Origin: Oscillospiraceae bacterium
Lineage (GTDB): Bacteria > Bacillota > Clostridia > Oscillospirales > Ruminococcaceae
DNA: 64,000 bases
Assembly (NCBI GenBank): GCA_022768245.1
Contig: JALEMR010000024.1
Coordinates: 1 to 64,000 of the forward strand
Direction of reading: 5' to 3'
In this document: piece by piece, positions 1 through 8,910 of the stretch
Layout: each line of letters opens with the position of its first letter
Numbering within the stretch: position 1 is the stretch's first letter
The notes under the pieces: model-generated
The model's database searches: none
Told to the model about the DNA's origin: nothing
The model's input: the letters and a program-made list of their open reading frames with translations, nothing else
Made by a program: the position numbers and the translations under genes

Positions 1-40
1 CAGCGTTCGTCCTGAGCCAGGATCAAACTCTTTAAAGTTT
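1..40 (-). rRNA. rrs: 16S rRNA gene, 5' end only (runs off left edge)
   Basis: Read on the minus strand, the first bases contain the universal bacterial 16S start (AGAGTTTGATCCTGGCTCAG) followed by GACGAACGCTG. Only the first ~40 nt are inside the window. The exact mature 5' end near position 40 is an estimate. Confidence 0.95.
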
Positions 41-240
41 GTATCATAAGACGATTTTACTCGTCATATAACCTTGCTCGTTATCGCTAACGTTTCTTGC
101 TTATTTTTTAGTCTTTGCTTGACCTTTACTGTTCTCTGGAATTAAATCCAAAGGAATTTTTCAAGGGTATTTGGTTGCTTGATTTGTATTGTTCAATTTT
201 CAAGAATTCTTTTACCGCCACCCTTCGCTGTTTTTCGCAG
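41..240 (-). promoter_or_regulatory. rRNA operon leader with boxA-like sequence
   Basis: This gene-free stretch lies between the rRNA promoters and 16S. On the minus strand it contains TTCTTGAAAATTGAACA near 185-205, which resembles the TTGAAAAnTGAACA segment common in Firmicute rRNA leaders, where the boxA antitermination site lies. No protein-coding signal is seen. Confidence 0.55.
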
Positions 241-260
241 CTCTTTGTGACAGCTTATTT

Positions 261-289
261 ATTATATCACGGTCATTTCCTTTTGTCAA
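261..289 (-). promoter_or_regulatory. rRNA promoter P2 (proximal)
   Basis: On the minus strand there is a perfect TTGACA, a 17-bp spacer and a perfect TATAAT. It lies about 220 bp upstream of 16S and is one of two tandem promoters, as expected of a strongly expressed rRNA operon. Confidence 0.9.
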
Positions 290-390
290 GCCCTTTTGCA
301 AAAGTTTTTATTTTGTTCATAAATCCTTCTGCATATTTTCTTGATTTCTCGGATTTCGGCGGTTTTGCGCCGTCCGTGACAACAGTATTT

Positions 391-419
391 ATTCTATCAC
401 TTCTATTCTTGTTTGTCAA
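391..419 (-). promoter_or_regulatory. rRNA promoter P1 (distal)
   Basis: On the minus strand: TTGACA, 17-bp spacer, TAGAAT. The sequence around its -10 and start point resembles that of P2, as in tandem rRNA promoters. Confidence 0.85.
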
Positions 420-513
420 GACTTTTTTCGTGATTTTTTGAGGTTTTACGTTTTTGTCAGCTTTTGTCCAATTATCATCGTGTAAATTGTCTGTTATGAC
501 TACATATCATTAC

Positions 514-541
514 AAAAATCCCCTGCAGCAACCCGCAGGGG
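514..541 (-). terminator. Terminator of the ABC importer operon
   Basis: On the minus strand, a CCCCTGC/GCAGGGG stem with an 8-nt loop is followed by ATTTTTG. It sits just past the ATPase stop codon and before the rRNA promoters. Confidence 0.8.
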
Positions 542-547
542 ACATTA

Positions 548-1369
548 TTAATCAGCCTTCTGCGACTCGAACAGCATTCTGTCGTTGTCCAGTGCAGTTC
601 CGCTCGCCTCTTCGAATTTCTTCAGCAGATCCTCGACCTTCAGGTTCTTCTTCTCCTCACCCTTCACGTCGTAGATTATCCTGCCGTTATTCATCATGAT
701 AAGGCGGTTTCCGTGAATTATCGCATGGTGCATATTATGGGTCACCATGAGCGCGGTCAGATTATTCTCCGCCACGATTTTGTCCGAAAGCTCCAGCACC
801 TTCGCGGCAGTCTTCGGGTCAAGGGCTGCGGTATGCTCGTCAAGGAGCAAAAGCTCCGGCTTTTTCAGCGTTGCCATGAGTAGCGTCAGCGCCTGTCTCT
901 GTCCTCCCGAAAGAAGCCCCACCTTCGAGGTCATTCTGTCCTCAAGACCCAGATCAAGCATTTTCAGCAGCTCGTGATACTCTTCACGCTCTTTTTTGGT
1001 GATTCCCCACGCAAGAGTGCGTTTTTTTCCTCTGCGCGCCGCAAGAGCCAGATTTTCCTGTATCTCCATAGTTGCCGCAGTTCCCGTCATAGGGTCCTGA
1101 AACACTCTTCCTATGTGCTTTGCGCGCTGATGCTCGGAGAGTCCCGTAACGTTTTCACCGTTGATGATTATGCTTCCCGAATCCACGGGCCAAACTCCCG
1201 CGATAGCGTTGAGAGTAGTGGATTTTCCCGCGCCGTTTCCTCCGATGATGGTTACGAAATCTCCCTCTTCAAGGGTGATATCCACGCCGCAGAGTGCCTT
1301 TTTCTCGTTTATTGTACCGGGATTGAAGGTCTTGCGGATATCGTGGAGCTCCAGCATATTTTTAGCCAT
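548..1369 (-). CDS. ABC transporter ATP-binding protein
   Basis: 273 aa. ATPase subunit of the importer encoded with the next two genes. Walker A GGNGAGKST is at about 43-51, the signature LSGGQ at 153-157 and Walker B LLLLDE at 173-178, followed by the D-loop. The family that pairs with PF04392-type binding lipoproteins includes the streptococcal TrpXYZ systems, proposed to take up aromatic amino acids. The substrate here cannot be read from sequence. The start overlaps the permease end by 8 nt, so the two are translationally coupled; the ribosome site AAAGGAG supports the chosen ATG. A terminator follows directly. Confidence 0.93.
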   Translation of the reverse strand: MAKNMLELHDIRKTFNPGTINEKKALCGVDITLEEGDFVTIIGGNGAGKSTTLNAIAGVWPVDSGSIIINGENVTGLSEHQRAKHIGRVFQDPMTGTAATMEIQENLALAARRGKKRTLAWGITKKEREEYHELLKMLDLGLEDRMTSKVGLLSGGQRQALTLLMATLKKPELLLLDEHTAALDPKTAAKVLELSDKIVAENNLTALMVTHNMHHAIIHGNRLIMMNNGRIIYDVKGEEKKNLKVEDLLKKFEEASGTALDNDRMLFESQKAD

Positions 1370-2300
1370 TGCCTTCCGCTCCTTTCATTGAAGCCTTTCC
1401 TGCCTTCTTGAACGAGCTCTTGGACTGCTTCCGCAGATACGGAACAGCAAGGAATATCGCAACTACGATAGCCGAGAAAAGCTTTGTGTTCTGTGACGAA
1501 AGTCCCAGCCAGAGTACTATCTGGATAACGATATAGTATATTACAGCGCCAAGTGCTGTAAACACCAGTCTGCCTACGAAATTCATATGCTTGCCGAGGA
1601 TAAGCTCGCCAAGCACCTCGCCGATGATGACAGCGGCAAGTCCGATAACGATAGCGCCTCGTCCCATATTTACGTCAGCGTTGCCCTGATACTGTGCGAG
1701 AAGTCCTCCCGCCAGTCCTACAAGACCGTTGGAGATAACAAGGGCAATGACTGTGGAGCTTTTCGTATTGATGCCCTGAGCTCTTGACATGCTCTTGTTG
1801 CAGCCGGTCGCACGGATAGTAAAGCCCAGCTCCGTACCGAAGAACCAGTACAGAATGGCAATTATCGCCGCAATGAACAGCGCTCCTTTGATGATAGTGG
1901 AGGGTATGAATCTGAGCGACACGATAAGAGGATACTTATCCACGTTGATAGCCGTGTTGGCCTGTCCCATGATATCAAGGTTGATTGAATACAGCGCCAG
2001 CTGGGTAAGTATACCCGACAGGATAGCCGGTATTCCGAGAGTTGTGTGCAGCAGACCCGTTACAAGTCCCGCAGCACAGCCTGCGATAAACGCTATGAAC
2101 AGCGCCAGAGGAACAGGACAGCCGTTGATGATGAGCACAACGGCAACAGCTCCGCCCGTGCCGAGAGAACCGTCTACGGAAAGGTCGGCAAAGTCAAGGA
2201 TCTTATATGTAATGTATACGCCTATTGCAAGAATACCCCATATCAGTCCCTGAGCCACAGAGCCGGGAAGCGCGGAAATAAGGGTCGATATCGGCTTCAT
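1362..2300 (-). CDS. ABC transporter permease (BPD_transp_2 type)
   Basis: 312 aa with about eight hydrophobic segments and many small residues, typical of the LivH/LivM/RbsC-like permease superfamily (PF02653). It forms the membrane channel of the importer. The C-terminal tail is short, basic and cytoplasmic. It follows the lipoprotein gene after a 160-nt gap that holds a terminator-like hairpin, and overlaps the ATPase gene. GGAGTG lies 11 nt before the ATG. The substrate is inferred only by association with the binding protein. Confidence 0.92.
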   Translation of the reverse strand: MKPISTLISALPGSVAQGLIWGILAIGVYITYKILDFADLSVDGSLGTGGAVAVVLIINGCPVPLALFIAFIAGCAAGLVTGLLHTTLGIPAILSGILTQLALYSINLDIMGQANTAINVDKYPLIVSLRFIPSTIIKGALFIAAIIAILYWFFGTELGFTIRATGCNKSMSRAQGINTKSSTVIALVISNGLVGLAGGLLAQYQGNADVNMGRGAIVIGLAAVIIGEVLGELILGKHMNFVGRLVFTALGAVIYYIVIQIVLWLGLSSQNTKLFSAIVVAIFLAVPYLRKQSKSSFKKAGKASMKGAEGNG

Positions 2301-2384
2301 TTCAGATTTTCACTCCGTTCGTTTGTTGTTGATTCGTTTATACAAAGCAGGATACGGACAATGCCCGCAAACGCTTTATCTCTT

Positions 2385-2429
2385 CAAAAAATATGCCGAT
2401 AACCGAAATGAAGCTCACCTCGGTTATCG
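2385..2429 (-). terminator. Intercistronic hairpin between binding protein and permease genes
   Basis: On the minus strand, CGATAACCGA pairs with TCGGTTATCG and is followed by GCATATTTTTTG. Such partial terminators often let binding proteins be made in excess over membrane subunits; that role is inferred here. Confidence 0.65.
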
Positions 2430-2460
2430 CATACTTATTGTGATTTTAAATATTCGGGAA

Positions 2461-3471
2461 TTATTCTCCGATAGCTACATAGCCCTCGGGAGGTGTGATG
2501 CCCAGAGTCTCGCAGATCTCGGGATTGTATTCCTTAGTTACCTGAGGAGCGAACCGGATGTCCATTTCAGCGGGATTTGTGCCGTTTACGAGGATATCGT
2601 AAGCCATCTCGCCTGCTGCATGACCGATATCATAGTAGCTGATAGAAAGTGTAGCAACGCCGCAGCCTGTGCAGATGCCCTCTTCGCCTGCGATAACGGG
2701 GATCCCTGCGGGAACGGCAACGTTCTTGATGATCTCGGTGTTGGAAGCCATTGTGTTATCGGTGGGAACATAGAGCACGTCGCACTCTGCAACTGCAGAT
2801 GTTACCGCAGACTGGATCTCGTTGGAATCGGCTGCTGTGTACTCCTTATATGTAATGCCGTCCTCGGTGAGAGCGTTCTCGAACATTGTTGCCTGATACT
2901 TGGAGTTAGCCTCGGATGTGCAGTAGAGGATACCTATTGTCTTAGCCTCGGGGAACATCTCAAGGAGCATGTCCTCCTGCTGGTCGATAGGAGCGAGGTC
3001 GGAGGTACCTGTGATGTTGGTGCCTGTCTTGCCTATCCAGTCATCGATATCGAGAGCCGTTGCGTAGTCTGTTATGGATGTGCCGACTATCGGGATAGTG
3101 TTTGTAGCGGCAGCCGCAGCCTGGAGAGCGGGAGTTGCGTTTGCAAGGATAAGGTCGCAGTTATCGGAAACGAAGCCTGTGCAGATAGTAGCGCAGTTTG
3201 TGGACTCGCCCTGAGCATTCTGCTCGGAGAAGGTCACATTTCCCTCGCCCAGCTTTTCAACGAGAGCGTCCTTGAAGCCCTGAGTAGCTGCGTCGAGAGC
3301 TTCATGCTCAACGAGCTGGCAGATACCGATGTTGTACACCTTATCGGAAGCTGCTGCATTGTCGGAAGCTGTGTCAGCTGCAGTGTCGGCTGTTTTGCCG
3401 CAGGCTGTGAGAGTCATTCCTGCCATCAGACAGGAAAGAGTCAAAGCTGCTATTTTCTTAAGTGTTTTCAT
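2461..3471 (-). CDS. ABC transporter substrate-binding lipoprotein (PF04392 type)
   Basis: 336 aa. Signal peptide with basic start, hydrophobic core and lipobox LTAC (Cys24), so it should be a membrane-anchored solute-binding protein. The body matches the 'ABC transporter substrate binding protein' family, with repeated alternating alpha/beta segments and motifs such as GICQLVEHEALD near the mature N terminus. The start was moved 15 codons inside the longest frame because GGGG sits 8 nt before this ATG and the signal peptide begins there. First gene of the importer operon. No T-box or riboswitch was recognised upstream. Confidence 0.92.
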   Translation of the reverse strand: MKTLKKIAALTLSCLMAGMTLTACGKTADTAADTASDNAAASDKVYNIGICQLVEHEALDAATQGFKDALVEKLGEGNVTFSEQNAQGESTNCATICTGFVSDNCDLILANATPALQAAAAATNTIPIVGTSITDYATALDIDDWIGKTGTNITGTSDLAPIDQQEDMLLEMFPEAKTIGILYCTSEANSKYQATMFENALTEDGITYKEYTAADSNEIQSAVTSAVAECDVLYVPTDNTMASNTEIIKNVAVPAGIPVIAGEEGICTGCGVATLSISYYDIGHAAGEMAYDILVNGTNPAEMDIRFAPQVTKEYNPEICETLGITPPEGYVAIGE

Positions 3472-3576
3472 AATTTTTCCCCTTTGTTTTACAAAAATTT
3501 TACGGGTATATTGCATACCACGTTAGCATTATACCACAAATATCGTGCTTTGTCAAGATAATAATGTATTTTTTAG

Positions 3577-3720
3577 CAATTAGCTAATAGCGATTAGCAA
3601 TTAGCCAATAGTCCACAGTCCATAGTGCTTAGAAGCAAGGGAAAACCTTACTTATTGCTGATCACTGATTGCTAATTTCTAATAGCTAATAGCTAATTGC
3701 TAATCGCTATTAGCTATTTA
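3577..3720. repeat. TTAGC-type AT-rich repeat cluster (copy 1)
   Basis: About 140 bp made of overlapping units such as GCAATTAGC, GCTAATAGC and GCGATTAGC in both orientations, so the tract can fold on itself. The same units recur at 8.9, 14.0, 23.6 and 42.4 kb. The epimerase stop codon TAA lies inside the tract. Confidence 0.85.
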
Positions 3721-4573
3721 CTACCATCTCCACGGTGAAGGAGAAATCGTACTTTTCTCCCGATGCAAGCTTTAGCGCGTGGGGCATTTCGGTCAGTTCC
3801 TCGGTCTTGTCGCAGTAGACGGGGACGGAGGTCCAGGGCTCCAGGCAGACAAATGTTGCTTTCTCGTTATAGGGCGACCACACGGCGATACAGCCGCTGT
3901 TGTCATAGGAGACCTTCACTCCCCTGCCGCTTTTTCTGCTGATCAGGGAAACTTCGGAGGAACTCGGCTTTTCCTTCATAAACACGTCGTTTGCGAAAAG
4001 CTCCCGCGTGATATTGACGGTATCGGTGTTATCCGCCACGGTGATATTCTTCCCGGGCAGCTCCTGCACGATAGTTTCGGGCTTTTCGTACTTGACATAG
4101 TAGTCGGAGAATTCCTCGCCCTCTTCAAGAGGACAGTTGAATCCCGGATGACCGCCGATAAAGCAGTACATAGTCTCGGTGCCGGTATTTTCCGCGGAAT
4201 ATACCGCCGTCAGCTTGTTCTTATTGAGAGTATAGGTGACGGTGAACCTAAAGTCAAAGGGATATAATTCCTTAGTCCTTTCGTCGGATGTCAGCACGAA
4301 GGACACAGAGTTTTCGGTCTCGGCAGACTTTACGAATTCGGAGTCCCTTGCAAAGCCGTGATTTGACATCTTGAATTCCCTGCCGTTAACGGTGAATCTC
4401 TTGCTGTCTGTGCTGCACACAAAGGGGAAAAGCACGGGAGCATGACGCTTCCAGACCTCGGGGTCTGCCTGCCATATGTACTCTGTGCCGTCGGGTGTTT
4501 TCAATGAGGACAGCTCCGCGCCCAGTGAATCCACCGCCGCGGTATAGCCTTCCGATTTAATGATTGCCTGCAT
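3710..4573 (-). CDS. Aldose 1-epimerase family protein (LacX-like)
   Basis: 287 aa, the usual length of the LacX branch of the galactose-mutarotase superfamily. These enzymes interconvert alpha and beta anomers of aldoses or hexose-6-phosphates. HGFARD at 72-77 and GGHPGFN at 140-146 carry the two histidines expected near the active site. Cytoplasmic, with no signal peptide. It stands alone on the minus strand with its own ribosome site (AAAGGA). The last codons (AAT AGC TAA) coincide with the TTAGC repeat, so the repeat supplies the stop. The true sugar is unknown. Confidence 0.88.
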   Translation of the reverse strand: MQAIIKSEGYTAAVDSLGAELSSLKTPDGTEYIWQADPEVWKRHAPVLFPFVCSTDSKRFTVNGREFKMSNHGFARDSEFVKSAETENSVSFVLTSDERTKELYPFDFRFTVTYTLNKNKLTAVYSAENTGTETMYCFIGGHPGFNCPLEEGEEFSDYYVKYEKPETIVQELPGKNITVADNTDTVNITRELFANDVFMKEKPSSSEVSLISRKSGRGVKVSYDNSGCIAVWSPYNEKATFVCLEPWTSVPVYCDKTEELTEMPHALKLASGEKYDFSFTVEMVVNS

Positions 4574-4648
4574 ATATGATCGTTCCTTTCGTTTGATTTA
4601 TTATGTTGATGTTCGCTTTACATATGAACAAGTTTTACTTTTAAGGTT

Positions 4649-5028
4649 ACATACGATTTTCTGTTCGCTTTCGGCGGAGCAGAGCTCCGCGCATTTGATT
4701 CGCTCTGCTCTCAAATGCAACGCCGCCCGAGCATGGCTTCCCGTTAGATACTAACAGAATTTACTTTGTCAGATCCCGTGTTTTTTACACGGGCGGCGTT
4801 ATCAATTGTTCGTCTTTTCAACTTTTGGTCACTTCCGCGGGCAGATGTCGCCTAAGCTGAAAACTAACGACGCGGAAATAGCAGCGGGTCATCCCGCGGG
4901 GAGTTTCGCCGCGTGCGCGCGGCGACCAAAGGGCGCTGCCCTTTGGAAACCTGCGGCCTTGAAAGGCCGGCGAACTTTTTATACGGGACTTACTTTTTAT
5001 TTGCTGTTACTCCCAGCCTCGCACCTGA
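4649..5028 (+). repeat. Dispersed ~380-bp repeat, copy A
   Basis: This gene-free stretch matches copy B (42430-42814), which is inverted, over its whole length. Shared blocks in order: catacgatttK, a TCGGCGGAGCAGAGCTCCGC block, a CACGGGCGGCGTT block, a block ending CTAACGACGCGG, a block around CGCGTGCGCGCGGCGACC, CCCTTTGGAAAC, and a closing CCTCGCACCTGA. Short open frames across it (for example 4806-5057) look like by-products of its high GC content. Confidence 0.85.
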
Positions 5029-5036
5029 CCTACAAA

Positions 5037-6038
5037 TTAACCATTATCTTTTATTAATTCTTCAATCTCCGCTTCTTCCTCCGCCGAGAACTCCAGCTTC
5101 TGCGCAGCCTGTGCATTATCTATTATCTGCTGCGGTCTGCTTGCTCCCGTGATGACCGTCGTTACCGCTTCATTCTTCAGCACCCATGAAAGCGCCATCT
5201 GCGACAGAGTCTGTCCTCTGCCCTTTGCGATATCGTTGAGCTTATTCAGCCTTGCCACCATTTTCTCGGTTATCTCGTCCCTTATCCATGTCCTGCCCTT
5301 GCCCACTCTCGAATCCTCGGGTATGCCGTGCAGATATCTGTCGGTCAGCAGCCCCTGATACAGCGGAGAAAATACCGCCAGTCCAAAGCCTTCGTCTATG
5401 GCAAGCTTGTCCAGCTTATCACGCTCTATCCAGCGGTTGAGCATGGAATAGGACGGCTGATTTACCACATAGGGAGTTTTCAGCTCGCGGAAGATTTCCA
5501 GTATCTCCGCAGTCTTTTCCCTGTTGTAGTTGGAGATGCCCACATACAGCGCCTTGCCCTGCTTGACCGCATTATCCAGCGCGAGGGCGGTCTCCTCCAG
5601 CGGAGTATCGGGGTCATATATGTGATGATAGAAGATATCCACATAATCAAGACCCATTCTCTTAAGGCTCTGATCGAGACTTGCGGTCAGATATTTTCTT
5701 GAACCGTTCTTGTCGCCGTAGGGTCCCGGCCACATATCATAGCCTGCCTTTGTGGAGATAATGAGCTCGTCGCGGTAGCTGCGAAGTCCCCTGTCAAGCA
5801 CCTTGCCGAAGTTTTCCTCCGCAGAGCCGTTATAGGGACTTCCGTAGTTGTTCGCCAGATCGAAGTAGGTGATTCCCAGATCAAAGGCGGTGCGGCACAT
5901 TTTCTCACTGTTTTCAAAGCTGTCGGTGTAGCCGAAATTCTGCCACAGTCCCAGCGATATCACGGGGAGCTTAAGACCGCTCCTGCCCGTTCTTCTGTAG
6001 ACCATGTTATCGTATCTTTTATCGCTTGCAATGTACAT
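5037..6038 (-). CDS. Aldo/keto reductase (YghZ/KvQ-beta-like branch)
   Basis: 333 aa TIM-barrel NADPH-dependent oxidoreductase. The catalytic tetrad is visible: Asp60, Tyr65, Lys97 and a His at 138-139. The C-terminal ITGASRPQQI segment fits the NADPH-binding part. The DLANNYG and WPGPYGDKNGSRKYL segments match the L-glyceraldehyde-3-phosphate reductase (YghZ) group of AKR14. Substrate is inferred, probably small aldehydes such as methylglyoxal. Start 10 nt after cmk's stop with AGGAGG 7 nt ahead, so it is the last gene of the rpiR-flavoprotein-cmk operon. The stop lies 8 nt from repeat copy A. Confidence 0.9.
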   Translation of the reverse strand: MYIASDKRYDNMVYRRTGRSGLKLPVISLGLWQNFGYTDSFENSEKMCRTAFDLGITYFDLANNYGSPYNGSAEENFGKVLDRGLRSYRDELIISTKAGYDMWPGPYGDKNGSRKYLTASLDQSLKRMGLDYVDIFYHHIYDPDTPLEETALALDNAVKQGKALYVGISNYNREKTAEILEIFRELKTPYVVNQPSYSMLNRWIERDKLDKLAIDEGFGLAVFSPLYQGLLTDRYLHGIPEDSRVGKGRTWIRDEITEKMVARLNKLNDIAKGRGQTLSQMALSWVLKNEAVTTVITGASRPQQIIDNAQAAQKLEFSAEEEAEIEELIKDNG

Positions 6039-6048
6039 GACTATCCTC

Positions 6049-6714
6049 CTATATCCTGCTTTTGATTATTTCAACAAGCCTGCTAAGCGACTGTTCGGGG
6101 TCAAGCTCCGAGGTGTCCAGCAGAACTGCGTCCTCCGCCTGTTTCAGCGGAGCAGTCTCACGGTGCATATCGTTATAATCTCTGCGGCGGATATCCTCCA
6201 GAACGGTCTCGAAGTCCGCATTTTCGCCCTTTGCGATAAGCTCGGCGCACCGTCTCTCGGCGCGGACTTTATCCGAAGCGGTAAGATATATCTTCACCTG
6301 CGCATCGGGGAGCACTACCGTGCCGATGTCCCGTCCGTCCATGATGATATCGTTGTTTGCGGCGATGTTCTTCTGAATGTCGAAGAGGAACTGTCTCACC
6401 TCGGGAATCGCGGAAACAGCCGATGCGTTCATGGACACCTCCGATGTACGGATATGCTCGGAAACGTCCTCGCCGTTGATGAAAACATGCTGTACTCCGT
6501 CAATGTATTTAAGCTCGGGTCTGATACCGGGCAGAAGAGCAATGACCTCCCCGCTGTTCTTGGGGTCCTTCCCCATTTTAAGGACATAGTACGCCACCGA
6601 GCGATAAAGCGCTCCCGTATCGACGTAGATATAACCCAGTCTTCCTGCCGCAGCCCGTGCCAAAGTAGATTTTCCCGCTCCCGCAGGACCGTCGATAGCT
6701 ACATTTATAGACAT
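6049..6714 (-). CDS. cmk: Cytidylate kinase
   Basis: 221 aa, standard length for bacterial CMP/dCMP kinase, which phosphorylates CMP and dCMP with ATP for nucleotide recycling. The P-loop GPAGAGKS is at 9-16, DTGALYR follows near 32, and the DGRDIGTVV motif lies in the middle. AGGAGG precedes the ATG. It sits between the HI0933-type flavoprotein gene (20 nt upstream) and an aldo/keto reductase. In many clostridia cmk is followed directly by plsC and ispH(-rpsA); here those genes are 20 kb away. Confidence 0.97.
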   Translation of the reverse strand: MSINVAIDGPAGAGKSTLARAAAGRLGYIYVDTGALYRSVAYYVLKMGKDPKNSGEVIALLPGIRPELKYIDGVQHVFINGEDVSEHIRTSEVSMNASAVSAIPEVRQFLFDIQKNIAANNDIIMDGRDIGTVVLPDAQVKIYLTASDKVRAERRCAELIAKGENADFETVLEDIRRRDYNDMHRETAPLKQAEDAVLLDTSELDPEQSLSRLVEIIKSRI

Positions 6715-6734
6715 GATAAATTCCTCCTGTTCAT

Positions 6735-7976
6735 TTAATGATCATATTGTCCCATAGCAAGCCCCGCGGAATACGCCGTGGAAAAGGCTATCTGCAAATT
6801 GAATCCGCCGGTATATCCGTCCGCGTCGATGACCTCTCCCGCAAAATAAAGTCCCTTTATAAGCTTGGACTCCATAGTTTTGGGGTTTATCTCGGAAACG
6901 TCCACTCCGCCGCTTGTGATGATAGCCTCGTCTATCGGACGGAAATCCTTCACCGTCACGGGGAAATTCTTGATAAGGTTCATCAGCTTGAAACGTTCCT
7001 CACGGGTTATCTGATTGACCTTTTTTTCGGGAGCTATCCCCGACAGCTTCACGATAACGGGTATCAGCTTCGCAGGGAGCAGCTTTCCCAGTGAATTGAC
7101 AAAATCGCGGTTCTTCTCCTCGGAAAAATCCCGCTGAATGCGGTTATCGAGAGTTTTCTCGTCCAGCGCGGGCTTTAAGTCGATAAGCAGCTTATATCTG
7201 CCCCGCTCCATTTTGCGGATATGGCTTGACGCGCTTAATACAAGGGGTCCCGATACTCCGAAATGAGTGAAGAGCATCTCCCCCATTTCCGAATAAAGCT
7301 CCTTGTTCGTCTTGGTGTCGAACAGCTTAAGTGTGACGTTTTTCAGCGACAGCCCCATCATATCGGCACAGTATTTTTCCTCGGAAATAATGGGCACCAG
7401 CGAAGGCTTTATTGGCGTTATCCTGTGCCCCGCTTTTTTAGCGAAAATATATCCGTCCCCGTCCGAGCCCGTCACGGGATAGGACTTCCCCCCCGTGGCG
7501 ATAAGCACGCTCTCCCCGTAAATAGGATTGCCGTTCAGTACAACTCCCAGGGAAGTGCCGTCCTCGATGATGATATCGGTGACCTTGCCCTTTTTGACAG
7601 TTATGCTTCTTTCGGATATCGCGTCCTTAAGCGCATTGACGATATCCTCCGCCTTGTCGCTGACGGGGAAAACACGGTTCCCTCTTTCGGTTTTGAGAGG
7701 AACGCCCAGTCTCTCGAAAAAGTCCATGGTATCCTCGGAGGAAAACTTTGAATATGCGGAAAACAGGAACCTTGAATTCACGGGGATATTCGCCATAAAT
7801 GTATCCCTGTCACAGTTGTTGGTGACGTTGCAGCGTCCCTTTCCCGTAATGCGGAGCTTTCTCCCGATATGATCGTTCTTCTCGATGATAAGCACATTTT
7901 TTCCACAGTCGGCGGCAGTTATGGCAGCCATTGCTCCCGCGGCTCCTCCGCCGATGATTATACAGTCGTAATTCAT
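6735..7976 (-). CDS. HI0933/BaiN-family NAD(P)/FAD-dependent oxidoreductase
   Basis: 413 aa. N-terminal FAD-binding Rossmann motif GGGAAGAMAA at about 8-17, then the family motif GRKLRITGKGRCNVTN near 38-53. A C-terminal GGVDVSEINPKTM and YFAGEVIDADGYTGGFNLQ complete the flavin site. This family is conserved in Firmicutes; one member, BaiN, was linked to bile acid 7-dehydroxylation, but most have no proven substrate. It is 18 nt from the RpiR-like gene and 20 nt from cmk, the common clostridial pairing with cmk. Function beyond flavoprotein reductase is not claimed. Confidence 0.92.
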   Translation of the reverse strand: MNYDCIIIGGGAAGAMAAITAADCGKNVLIIEKNDHIGRKLRITGKGRCNVTNNCDRDTFMANIPVNSRFLFSAYSKFSSEDTMDFFERLGVPLKTERGNRVFPVSDKAEDIVNALKDAISERSITVKKGKVTDIIIEDGTSLGVVLNGNPIYGESVLIATGGKSYPVTGSDGDGYIFAKKAGHRITPIKPSLVPIISEEKYCADMMGLSLKNVTLKLFDTKTNKELYSEMGEMLFTHFGVSGPLVLSASSHIRKMERGRYKLLIDLKPALDEKTLDNRIQRDFSEEKNRDFVNSLGKLLPAKLIPVIVKLSGIAPEKKVNQITREERFKLMNLIKNFPVTVKDFRPIDEAIITSGGVDVSEINPKTMESKLIKGLYFAGEVIDADGYTGGFNLQIAFSTAYSAGLAMGQYDH

Positions 7977-7994
7977 TTTATAATCCTTTCGGGA

Positions 7995-8873
7995 TCACTT
8001 GCTGTAATCCTGATCGTCCGATTTTTCGTACACCTCGTACTCGTCCCAGATGCGTTCAAGGCGCTCGTAATTGGCGGAAACGTAGTCCTTCTTGCGCATG
8101 CTCACTGCCGTGATAAGCGCATTGATAAGGCTCATGGGCGCAACGAGAGAATCCGCAAAGGAAGCCATATCGCTCCGCGCCAGCAGCAGATAATCCGCAT
8201 TTTCCGCAATGGGAGACATGGGGCTGTCGGTAATGGCAATTACCTTTGCGCCGTTCTCCTTTGCATAGCGGAACGCCTTCACCGTGTGCTTGGAATAGCG
8301 TGGGAAGCTTACTCCTATCATGATATCGTGCTCGCCGATGTTGAGTATCTGCTCGAACATTTCGCTTGTACTGGTGGTGTGGATTATCTTGACATTCTCA
8401 AACATGACGTTGAAATAGAACACAATAAATCTCGCCAGCACAGACGCAGACCTTGCGCCGATGACATAGATGCTCTTAGCCTCGCAGAGAGCGTCGATTG
8501 TCCTGTAAAACTCGTCCTTGTCAAGGCTGTCAAGGGTGTGGCGTATCTGGTCGATGTCGAAATTCATTACCTTGGACAGCACGTCCTCGCCCGCCAGCTG
8601 ATCGGTCATAACGTCCATTCTCTGGACGGTGGTGAGCTTGTTGCTGGTGAATTCCTTAAGAGCCTTCTGCAGCTCGGGATAGCCCTCGTAGCCCAGCTCG
8701 GTGGCAAATCTCACAACGGTGGATTCGCTTACCCCCACGATAGCGCCCAGCTTTGAAGCGGTCATAAACGCCGCCTTGTCGTAATGTCCGATAATATACT
8801 CCGCGATTTTTTTATGTCCCTTTGACAGGGTAGGTATGATCTCATTCAGCTTTCCGATAATTTCATTAGGCAT
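7995..8873 (-). CDS. MurR/RpiR-family transcriptional regulator
   Basis: 292 aa. Residues 1-77 form the HTH_6 DNA-binding domain (LSKGHKKIAEYI, then GVSESTVVRFATELGYEG). Residues ~120-255 form a SIS sugar-phosphate-binding domain, with IGARSASVLARF and VSFPRYSKHTVKAFRYAKENG. Such regulators sense phosphosugars and control sugar or amino-sugar genes. AGGAGG precedes the ATG. It is first in the operon with the flavoprotein, cmk and aldo/keto reductase genes, so the controlled genes may be elsewhere. The effector is unknown. Confidence 0.92.
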   Translation of the reverse strand: MPNEIIGKLNEIIPTLSKGHKKIAEYIIGHYDKAAFMTASKLGAIVGVSESTVVRFATELGYEGYPELQKALKEFTSNKLTTVQRMDVMTDQLAGEDVLSKVMNFDIDQIRHTLDSLDKDEFYRTIDALCEAKSIYVIGARSASVLARFIVFYFNVMFENVKIIHTTSTSEMFEQILNIGEHDIMIGVSFPRYSKHTVKAFRYAKENGAKVIAITDSPMSPIAENADYLLLARSDMASFADSLVAPMSLINALITAVSMRKKDYVSANYERLERIWDEYEVYEKSDDQDYSK

Positions 8874-8910
8874 TGATAAATTCCTCCTGTAATTGAGCTA
8901 TCATTAGAGC

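Noticed and set aside
2323..3561. 412-codon plus-strand frame opposite the binding lipoprotein
   Set aside because: Cys/Ser/Leu-rich shadow of the lipoprotein gene, without ribosome site or domain.
3472..3709. T-box or riboswitch ahead of the TrpXYZ-like importer
   Set aside because: No AGGGUGG-type T-box core or other conserved box was found; the region is the TTAGC repeat.
4806..5057. Plus-strand ORF of 83 codons in the dispersed repeat
   Set aside because: It lies wholly in repeat copy A; the matching region of copy B is conserved as DNA blocks with shifted spacers rather than as one protein.
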